A DNA stretch of 5,566 bases, from assembly GCA_023426265.1 (NCBI GenBank), contig JAFABA010000039.1:1-5566 (forward strand). Direction: 5' to 3'. The position numbers were made by a program, and so were the translations under genes. The stretch is from Bacillota bacterium (GTDB taxonomy: Bacteria > Bacillota > Clostridia > Christensenellales > CAG-138). Position 1 is the stretch's first letter, and the number at the start of each line of letters is the position of its first letter. Shown here piece by piece: positions 1 through 4,055 of this stretch. The notes below the pieces were generated by a model. The model saw nothing but the letters and a program-made list of their open reading frames with translations. It searched no databases and was not told the origin of the DNA.

Positions 1-3
1 GAG

Positions 4-33
4 TTGACAACCCCTGTTCCAATTCAGTATAAT
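4..33 (+). promoter_or_regulatory. Sigma-A-type promoter of tRNA-Leu
   Basis: A perfect -35 box TTGACA (4-9) and a perfect -10 box TATAAT (28-33) are separated by 18 bp. Transcription would begin near position 40, a few bases before the mature tRNA 5' end at 44. Full consensus in both boxes fits a constitutive stable-RNA promoter. Confidence 0.93.
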
Positions 34-43
34 AGTCACTGTC

Positions 44-126
44 GCGGTAGTGCTGGAATTGGCAGACAGGCACGTTTGAGGGGCGTGTGCGCGAGCGTAT
101 GGGTTCAAGTCCCATCTACCGCACCA
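44..126 (+). tRNA. tRNA-Leu (anticodon GAG)
   Basis: This is a complete class II tRNA. The acceptor stem GCGGTAG (44-50) pairs with CTACCGC (116-122), followed by discriminator A123 and an encoded CCA (124-126). The anticodon stem CACGT/GCGTG (71-75, 83-87) closes the loop TTGAGGG, giving anticodon GAG at 78-80, which reads CUU/CUC leucine codons. A short variable arm lies at 88-98. The T stem ATGGG/CCCAT (99-103, 111-115) encloses the loop TTCAAGT. The D loop carries the usual GG (61-62). The long variable arm and A73 fit leucine identity. It lies between its own promoter and terminator, so it is a single-tRNA transcription unit. Its 3' end recurs twice downstream, which suggests use as an integration site. 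Confidence 0.96.
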
Positions 127-132
127 GAAAAA

Positions 133-161
133 AACAACCACCCAACGGGTGGTTGTTTTTT
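133..161 (+). terminator. Intrinsic terminator of tRNA-Leu
   Basis: The stem CAACCACCC (135-143) pairs with GGGTGGTTG (147-155) around an AAC loop and is followed by a run of six T (156-161). Upstream A residues extend the pairing. It begins seven bases after the tRNA CCA end. Its stem is unlike those of the terminators in the two downstream repeat copies. Confidence 0.93.
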
Positions 162-176
162 GTGGCGTGACTTGAA

Positions 177-240
177 GCCGCATGAAGAAATCACTCCGGT
201 GGAGCGATTTTAGCGGCCAGGTTTTGCCGTAAGACAAAAC
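177..240 (+). repeat. Two consecutive stem-loops downstream of the tRNA
   Basis: The first hairpin is nested: GCCGC (177-181) pairs with GCGGC (213-217). Inside it AAATC (188-192) pairs with GATTT (206-210) and CTCC (194-197) with GGAG (201-204), leaving the loop GGT and one A-C mismatch. The second hairpin pairs GTTTTG (221-226) with CAAAAC (235-240). No coding potential is apparent. It could be a decayed terminator, part of an untranslated small RNA, or debris from the recombination suspected here. Its second hairpin has a counterpart before the right-hand repeat copy, where a 14-bp palindrome occupies the same place. Confidence 0.5.
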
Positions 241-294
241 AAGTCCCATCTACTGCATTATAGAAAAGGCCAGATAGCATCTGCCTTTTTGCTT
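220..294 (+). repeat. Direct repeat, left copy: tRNA-Leu 3'-end remnant plus terminator
   Basis: From 235 to 294 this aligns with 1044-1104 over about 60 bases, with eight substitutions and one single-base gap. A looser match extends left to 220. The core 240-260 copies the T-arm and acceptor end of the tRNA, but the terminal CCA is degraded to TTA and the acceptor has a C-to-T change at 254. The rest of the tRNA is absent, so it cannot make a tRNA. It is best read as an attachment-site scar or truncated tRNA copy. Confidence 0.8.
264..290. terminator. Intrinsic terminator within the left repeat
   Basis: AAAAGG plus CAGAT (264-275, with one bulged C) pairs with ATCTG plus CCTTTT (279-289) around an AGC loop, ending in five T. 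Read on the opposite strand it also ends in a T tract, so it could stop the minus-strand lipoprotein transcript, whose stop codon lies about 160 bases away with no better terminator between. Confidence 0.75.
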
Positions 295-451
295 GCTTGC
301 GAAGTTGAAATAACATATAGAATAGTACATTGCAGCTTTATGCCCGGGATTTTTGCAAGGGCCTTATCCATCGGGCTCAGAAAGGGAGCCGGGGCAAGGC
401 TTTTCTGTACCCAGCCGTTTCACCTGCTGCAAAGGAGGTGCGGCCATCTTG
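295..451. other. Non-coding spacer downstream of the lipoprotein gene
   Basis: No convincing gene lies here. Together with the repeat and hairpins to its left it forms a gene-free stretch of about 290 bases after the tRNA terminator. Overlapping plus-strand frames at 289-536 lack family signal and placed ribosome sites. There is a short inverted repeat GGCTC/GAGCC at 374-390 without a T run. An AGGAGG (434-439) on the plus strand is not followed by a usable start. Confidence 0.5.
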
Positions 452-976
452 TTACCAACATTTTGAGCATGCAGTGTATCCCTGCCCGATCGCTTTATCC
501 AAGGATATGGCATGCTTGCTCTTACTAAGATACTGACACCCGTCACGGTGATACTTTTTGCCAGTGTCGGTGATATACACCGTTTCGCTTTTCGGCGCCT
601 CCGCAACAGGCTCCGGAGTCGGCTTTGGCGTCGGTTTCGGGGTAGGCACCTTTGTGGGCGCAGATGTTGCAGTAGGGTTTGGCGTAGGTCTTGCTGTTGG
701 TTCCGGTGTAGGCGCTTCTGTGGGGGAGGGGGTAGCAGTGTCAACGGTCTCAGCCGTATCGGATTCGGAAAACAGGGCGTCCATCTTTTCGGCAATGGTA
801 CCCGGTGTTGCGGTTGGCTCCGGTGAGGGCTGGACATATGCTTGCCCGGCCTCAAATCCGTCCTGGTAGCCTACGTTATAGGCCTCTGCATAGATTTTTT
901 CGACGTCGAGAGCGGATGGCATGGAACAACCAGTCAGCAGCAGCGCTATCAGTACAAAGGAAAGCAGCCTTTTCAT
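452..976 (-). CDS. Lipoprotein with Pro/Thr linker and C-terminal Ada-like Cys/His domain
   Basis: The protein has 174 residues. Residues 1-17 form a lipoprotein signal peptide: MKR, a hydrophobic stretch, then the lipobox LTGC with Cys17 as lipid anchor. A short helical segment (about 23-48) is followed by a Pro/Thr/Glu-rich linker (81-123) that would span the wall. The C-terminal block (134-174) has the pattern YITDTGKKYHRDGC, then GYTACSKC, with His143, Cys147, Cys170 and Cys173. It resembles the small zinc-binding unit at the N-terminus of Ada (a DNA repair protein) and similar C-terminal units on exported Firmicute proteins. Metal binding is inferred, and Ada's DNA role need not apply outside the cell. 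The ATG start is supported by AGAAGGAAGA (985-994) eight bases upstream. It lies alone between the two tRNA-derived repeats, so it may have arrived with the insertion. Function unknown. Confidence 0.87.
   Translation of the reverse strand: MKRLLSFVLIALLLTGCSMPSALDVEKIYAEAYNVGYQDGFEAGQAYVQPSPEPTATPGTIAEKMDALFSESDTAETVDTATPSPTEAPTPEPTARPTPNPTATSAPTKVPTPKPTPKPTPEPVAEAPKSETVYITDTGKKYHRDGCQYLSKSKHAISLDKAIGQGYTACSKCW
608..736 (-). repeat. Degenerate Pro/Thr codon repeat in the lipoprotein linker
   Basis: This segment encodes residues 81-123, a run of PT, PTP and EPT units. In DNA it appears on the plus strand as imperfect GGNGTNGG-type hexamers. It is low-complexity coding sequence, typical of wall-spanning linkers, and prone to length change. 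The plus-strand frame rich in Val and Gly across it is an artefact of the repeat. Confidence 0.8.
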
Positions 977-1024
977 ACAAAATGTCTTCCTTCTTTAATT
1001 TTCTTAAATGGTTCTCTAAAACAA

Positions 1025-1104
1025 AGGTTTATAAACCTAATAGCAAAACAAGCCCCATCTACCGCACCATAGAAGAGGCCAGATAATATCTAACCTTTTT
1101 GCTT
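1025..1104 (+). repeat. Direct repeat, right copy: tRNA-Leu 3'-end remnant plus terminator
   Basis: This is the partner of the repeat at 220-294. Its core 1049-1069 matches the tRNA 3' end at 20 of 21 positions and keeps an intact CCA, so it is less decayed than the left copy. It starts with the perfect 14-bp palindrome AGGTTTATAAACCT (1025-1038). No upstream tRNA body is present. The minus-strand lipoprotein gene starts 49 bases to its left, so that gene's promoter may lie in or beside this copy, although no clear boxes were found. Confidence 0.82.
1074..1100 (+). terminator. Weak intrinsic terminator within the right repeat
   Basis: AGG (1076-1078) and AGAT (1081-1084) pair with ATCT (1088-1091) and CCT (1094-1096), with an internal mismatch, followed by five T (1096-1100). 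It is the counterpart of the terminator at 264-290 but with a broken stem middle, as expected for a decayed copy. Confidence 0.5.
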
Positions 1105-1188
1105 TATATCGAGTTTATGCGGCTGCAGGAAATGACAAGGCAGGCAATTGAGCAGATGGAGGAAGCAGATGCTGACACAACAGCGCAT

Positions 1189-1209
1189 AAAAAAGGAGCC
1201 GAAGCTCCT
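1189..1209 (-). terminator. Intrinsic terminator of the 57-residue protein gene
   Basis: Read on the minus strand, AGGAGC pairs with GCTCCT around the stable loop TTCG (1200-1203), followed by six T (the A run at 1189-1194). The stem begins inside the stop codon TAG (1208-1210), so the terminator directly abuts the gene. Confidence 0.93.
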
Positions 1210-1381
1210 AATCGTCCCCACGCAGCAGATTTTCTGCGTAATCCCTCAGGCTTTCAAACGAATTGACGCCTCCGGCACGTGTGCTGATCTGGTCTCTGAC
1301 ATAGTCTGGAAGCTTGTCAAAATATTGCTTAGCCTGGGGCTCGCTTTTAAACAACTCGTACATATCCGGATACTTTGGCAT
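1208..1381 (-). CDS. Small conserved-looking protein of unknown function (57 aa)
   Basis: The product has 57 residues, beginning MPKYPDMYELF and ending in YAENLLRGDD. The frame is open further upstream (to 1558), but the internal ATG at 1379-1381 is preferred because GAGGTGAT lies six bases before it, while the upstream extension reads as low-quality Arg/Pro sequence. The protein is soluble and acidic, probably helical, with no signal peptide or Cys. The wording, in particular a segment LPDYVRDQIS, resembles short hypothetical proteins I recall from Clostridia; that is memory, not a search. It has its own terminator, so it is a single-gene unit. It diverges from the phage-like fragment starting at 1424. 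Confidence 0.82.
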   Translation of the reverse strand: MPKYPDMYELFKSEPQAKQYFDKLPDYVRDQISTRAGGVNSFESLRDYAENLLRGDD

Positions 1382-1423
1382 TGTTATCACCTCAGATTTA
1401 GGATATCCGAAAAGAAGATTATT

Positions 1424-1606
1424 ATGTCGAATGATTTGGAGCGCATGCATAAAATCAAGGCGCGGTGCGGTGCTGCGACACGGGGGCCGTGGGAAGTTAC
1501 GGGCTGCTGCGGGAGTATCCATCTGCACAATAGAACAGGAGCGCATGCGGCAAAACAAACTGGGGCTTTTGCGCGGTTCTCAGGCGCTCAGAACTTGATC
1601 GAATAG
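1424..1606 (+). pseudogene. Truncated phage Ea22/Ead-like protein fragment
   Basis: From ATG 1424 the frame reads MSNDLERMHKIKARCGAATR and then GPWEV. This matches the N-terminal pattern I know from Ea22/Ead-type phage proteins, an IKxRxEAATPGPW-like segment. After about residue 26 the resemblance ends: the remaining 34 residues show no sign of the alanine/arginine segment (FIAxAR type) that normally follows, and the frame stops at 1606. No neighbouring frame clearly continues it. The ribosome site (AAAGAAGA, seven bases upstream) is weak. I therefore call it a decayed prophage fragment, probably not functional. A short real gene that merely shares the motif is the alternative. Confidence 0.45.
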
Positions 1607-1622
1607 AACGGTTTGATCAAGT
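1593..1622. repeat. 8-bp inverted repeat upstream of the 52-residue gene
   Basis: ACTTGATC (1593-1600) and GATCAAGT (1615-1622) are exact inverted copies separated by 14 bases, about 60 bases before the next gene. The spacing is compatible with a dimeric regulator site or a weak hairpin. No promoter boxes could be placed with confidence around it. Confidence 0.4.
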
Positions 1623-1682
1623 CATACTAAAACCGACTGTCTGGCGTTATGAATAAGCTTAAGGCAAGTCTCGGGAGGGCAT

Positions 1683-1841
1683 ATGAGTACGAAAAAAGAT
1701 GATATAGACTTCCCTCTTATGGATGTCAAGCAGCTGCTGCCATTTGACCCACCCCTGCAGCCGGGCGGCGAGGTGCCGTTATCGGTGATTGAGAAAGGGC
1801 TCTTGAATATGGTAATCAAAAACCCTGATGAAACCCCGTAA
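1683..1841 (+). CDS. Small acidic hypothetical protein (52 aa)
   Basis: The product has 52 residues, starting MSTKKDDIDFPLMDVKQLLP and ending NPDETP. ATG 1683 is preceded by GGGAGGG (1673-1679), a strong but slightly close ribosome site. The stop TAA (1839-1841) runs directly into an intrinsic terminator. These flanking signals are the main evidence that this is a real gene. The protein is acidic and soluble, without signal peptide, membrane segment or Cys. A Pro/Gly-rich middle (20-32) separates an acidic N-terminus from a short predicted helix (about 33-46). I do not recognise a family. It lies on the same strand as the GGT-like gene, but the terminator and 240 bases separate them. Confidence 0.72.
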   Translation: MSTKKDDIDFPLMDVKQLLPFDPPLQPGGEVPLSVIEKGLLNMVIKNPDETP

Positions 1842-1870
1842 ACTGCTTTGCTGAGTGTGAGGCGGTTTTT
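1840..1870 (+). terminator. Intrinsic terminator after the 52-residue gene
   Basis: AAACTGCTT (1840-1848) pairs with GAGGCGGTTT-type sequence (1859-1868), with G-T wobbles, and ends in a run of five T (1866-1870). The stem overlaps two bases of the stop codon. Confidence 0.75.
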
Positions 1871-1970
1871 CTATGCAATCAAGCATCTCTATGGTCGCCG
1901 AGGCACACCGGACAAACAAATATATTGAAAAACTCGCGGGGCTTGGCATAGTATCAGCTCGATTTTTTGT

Positions 1971-2000
1971 TTGTTATAGATTATTTTGTATCTTTATAGT
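1971..2000 (+). promoter_or_regulatory. Probable promoter of the GGT-like gene
   Basis: TTGTTA (1971-1976, four of six consensus bases) and TATAGT (1995-2000, five of six) are separated by 18 bp in an AT-rich stretch. Transcription would start near 2007, giving a leader of about 75 bases. An overlapping alternative -10, TATGAT (2000-2005), has no good partner. Confidence 0.55.
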
Positions 2001-2014
2001 ATGATTTCCATATC

Positions 2015-2026
2015 AAATTGCAATTT
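2015..2026. promoter_or_regulatory. 12-bp palindrome, candidate operator
   Basis: AAATTGCAATTT is a perfect palindrome about 8-19 bases past the predicted transcription start of the GGT-like gene. A repressor bound there would block transcription. The short AT-rich arms could also arise by chance, and no regulator gene is in the window. Confidence 0.35.
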
Positions 2027-2080
2027 AGCTGCTCGAACAGCCTGAAACCATAAATGCGCCAGCAATAAAAAGGAACAAAC

Positions 2081-3979
2081 ATGAAAAAGTTTTTAAAGAT
2101 TCTGAAATGGCTCGGCCTGTCGCTTTTGTCGTTCATTTTGATCTTAGCGGCAGTCTATTTGTTCCTGCCCAAGGGGCCAAGGGAATCTGTAGCGTTTGAC
2201 GATCCCTACCATACGGCAAGAAACGCGGTCGTATCACAGGAGTACATGGCGTCCACCGGAACGCCATGGGCGACAAAGGCGGCTATGGAGGCCATGGAGA
2301 AAGGCGGAAACGCATTTGACGGTGCGATGTCCGCTTTGTTGACGTTGAATGTGACATTCAGTCAGGCCGCAAGCTTTCCGGGCGTTGCGCCGATCCTGAT
2401 CTACGACGCGGAAAATCACGAAGTGAAAAGCTATATCGGAGCTGGCACGGCGCCCCAGAATGCAACGGTTGAATACTTCCGGTCAAAAGGGTATGGTAAT
2501 GTCCCCAAATATAAGCTCATCGCCCAGCTTTTGCCCGCATCGCCGGATGTGCTCATCGCCATCCTGAAAGAACATGGAACAATGAGCTTTTCCGAGATAT
2601 GCGAACCTGCGATCCGCATCGCGAAAGAAGGGGTGCCTGCCCATTATCAACTGCTGCATGACATGGACTTGAACCTGATCGAAAGAGCCGGATTGACCGT
2701 TCTGATGCCGTATAACTCACAGGTGTACTTTAACGGAGAATGGTGGATACCGCTCCACCACAATGACCGGATCGTGCTGGATGACCTTGCAAACACCCTG
2801 CAGGAGCTGTGTGACGAAGAGCAAAGAGTTCTTGCCGCCGGAGGGAGCAGGGAAGAAGCGCTGGACGCGGTGAGGGATTATTTTTATAGTGGTCCGATCG
2901 CCGAGACGATTTCTACGTACCATCAGAAAAACGGCGGCCTTATTACGATGGAGGATTTGAGCGGGTACAACGGAGGCTGGGAAAAGCCTCTGTCCGGCGT
3001 ATTCGGTGAATACACGATATTTTCCAACGATACATGGAACCAGGGCGGCGTCGTCCCGATGGCGCTGCAGATTCTCGACGGAATCGATTTAAAATCCATG
3101 GGGCACAACTCTCCCGAATACGTTCATACCGTGGCCCAGGCCATTGAGCTTGCAATGGCGGACAGGGAAGCATATTTCGGAGATCCCGCATTCGTGGACG
3201 TCCCCACAGAAGGGCTGCTGTCTCCCGAATACGCAAAGGATCGCCGTGCGCTGATGACCCCCGGAAAGGCATTTGGGCAGATGCCGCCAAAAGGGAACCC
3301 GTATGCTTATCAGGGAACCGATACGGCGATGGTCATTCCGGAGCTTGAGCTACCTGCGCCGACCTTGACCGCACCGCGGGATACGCAGGGCTTTGGAAAA
3401 GACACGAGCTATATCACGGTGGTGGATAAGGATGGCAACGCCGTCTCGCTTACGCCCAGCGATTTTCCGGAATCCCCGATGATTCCGGGTACAGGGCTTA
3501 ACCTTGGCACACGGATGAACCAGTTTTATATCGATGAGAGCCATCCGAACGGGCTAATGCCGGGCAAAAGGCCCAGGATCACGCCGAATCCCAGCATGGT
3601 ATTAAAAAACGGAGAGCTGTTCATGTCCTTCGGCACGCCGGGCGGCGAGTCTCAAACACAGGCGATCGTTCAGGTTTTTTTGAATGTTGCGGTTTTCGGG
3701 ATGGACCCTCAGCAGGCAATCAGCGCCCCGAGATTTATCTCGCTCAATTGGCCGAATTCTTTTGCGCCGCATGAGTATTTCCCGGGATTGATCGAGCTGG
3801 AGGCGTCCGTTTACGATGCCTGCGGCGAGCGGTTGAAAGCGATGGGTTATCAGGTAAACAGGCTTGATGAATGGGATAATAAATTCGGCGCCGTATGCGC
3901 AATCATAAAGGATCCCGGGACTGGGACGCTGATTGGCGGGGCAGACCCCCGGGAGGAGTCCTGGGCAGAGGGCAAATAA
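2081..3979 (+). CDS. Membrane-anchored gamma-glutamyltransferase-family Ntn hydrolase, substrate site altered
   Basis: The product has 632 residues. Residues 9-29 form an uncleaved signal anchor (no lipobox), placing the enzyme outside the membrane. The GGT fold follows: the N-terminal half includes GGNAFDGAMS (75-84) and GDPAFVDVP (367-375). The small-subunit start is DTSYITVVDKDG (441-452), with Thr442 expected to be both self-cleavage site and nucleophile. KRP (496-498) and the oxyanion pair Gly521-Gly522 in GTPGG follow. Known family members hydrolyse or transfer gamma-glutamyl groups. By my alignment, E. coli GGT residues that hold glutamate (Arg114, Asn411, Gln430, Asp433, Ser462, Ser463) correspond to Ala121, Phe462 or Asp461, Arg478, Gln481, Ile500 and Thr501. 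Self-processing is therefore likely but glutathione activity is doubtful; an amidase or acylase on another substrate is plausible. The ATG is supported by AAAAGGA (2068-2074). The gene is monocistronic. Length is about 50 residues above E. coli GGT. Confidence 0.93.
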   Translation: MKKFLKILKWLGLSLLSFILILAAVYLFLPKGPRESVAFDDPYHTARNAVVSQEYMASTGTPWATKAAMEAMEKGGNAFDGAMSALLTLNVTFSQAASFPGVAPILIYDAENHEVKSYIGAGTAPQNATVEYFRSKGYGNVPKYKLIAQLLPASPDVLIAILKEHGTMSFSEICEPAIRIAKEGVPAHYQLLHDMDLNLIERAGLTVLMPYNSQVYFNGEWWIPLHHNDRIVLDDLANTLQELCDEEQRVLAAGGSREEALDAVRDYFYSGPIAETISTYHQKNGGLITMEDLSGYNGGWEKPLSGVFGEYTIFSNDTWNQGGVVPMALQILDGIDLKSMGHNSPEYVHTVAQAIELAMADREAYFGDPAFVDVPTEGLLSPEYAKDRRALMTPGKAFGQMPPKGNPYAYQGTDTAMVIPELELPAPTLTAPRDTQGFGKDTSYITVVDKDGNAVSLTPSDFPESPMIPGTGLNLGTRMNQFYIDESHPNGLMPGKRPRITPNPSMVLKNGELFMSFGTPGGESQTQAIVQVFLNVAVFGMDPQQAISAPRFISLNWPNSFAPHEYFPGLIELEASVYDACGERLKAMGYQVNRLDEWDNKFGAVCAIIKDPGTGTLIGGADPREESWAEGK

Positions 3980-3997
3980 CGTTTCAATATGGAATAT

Positions 3998-4029
3998 AAA
4001 GGCATGATGAAGTTATTCACCATGCCTTT
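3998..4029. terminator. Bidirectional terminator between convergent genes
   Basis: AAAGGCATG (3998-4006) pairs perfectly with CATGCCTTT (4021-4029). Inside, TGAA (4008-4011) pairs with TTCA (4016-4019) around GTTA, with one A-C mismatch. T-rich sequence follows on both strands. It lies between the stop at 3979 and the LCP-like stop at 4056, so it can end transcripts from both sides. Confidence 0.85.
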
Positions 4030-4055
4030 CGATTTCCATTCTTAGTTTCTATTTT

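Larger units (their letters stand above)
106..1069 (+). mobile_element. Putative integration-scar islet at the tRNA-Leu 3' end
   Basis: The last 21 bases of the tRNA (106-126) are repeated at 240-260 with three differences and at 1049-1069 with one. An element that integrates into a tRNA 3' end leaves such a copy at its far side, so the two copies look like attR-type remnants of one or two events. The larger segment (about 0.8 kb) contains one lipoprotein gene on the minus strand and no integrase, so it would be a residual islet and not a working element. Alternatives are decayed tRNA duplicates or a dispersed repeat. The repeat itself is seen directly; the integration history is inferred. 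Confidence 0.4.

Noticed and set aside
293..321. Promoter-like boxes TTGCTT and TATAGA with 17-bp spacing on the plus strand
   Set aside because: The -35 match is weak and nothing recognisable lies downstream on that strand before the antisense lipoprotein gene.
431..460. AGGAGG on the plus strand suggesting a gene start
   Set aside because: The only near start (TTG at 450-452) leads to a stop within a few codons, and the site overlaps the end of the lipoprotein gene.
364..855. Minus-strand frame of 163 codons overlapping the lipoprotein gene
   Set aside because: Its Arg/Pro/Leu-rich composition is typical of a shifted frame over a repetitive gene, and no start signals support it.
558..869. 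Plus-strand frame of 103 codons rich in Val-Gly repeats
   Set aside because: It is the antisense reading of the Pro/Thr linker of the lipoprotein gene. It lacks a ribosome site, and the minus-strand gene has a signal peptide, lipobox and a recognisable C-terminal domain.
220..1104. CRISPR-like or transposon-like interpretation of the two repeats
   Set aside because: Only two copies about 0.8 kb apart, no regular spacers, no terminal inverted repeats around the pair and no transposase or Cas gene. Origin from the tRNA 3' end explains the core better.
1117..1266. Plus-strand frame starting MRLQEMTRQAIEQMEEAD (49 codons)
   Set aside because: The first 25 residues look helical and protein-like and could be a gene remnant, but there is no ribosome site and the second half runs antisense through the 57-residue gene and its terminator.
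1382..1558. N-terminal extension of the 57-residue protein to 116 residues
   Set aside because: The extension is compositionally unlike the rest and crosses the divergent intergenic region, while the internal ATG has a strong GAGGTGAT site six bases upstream.
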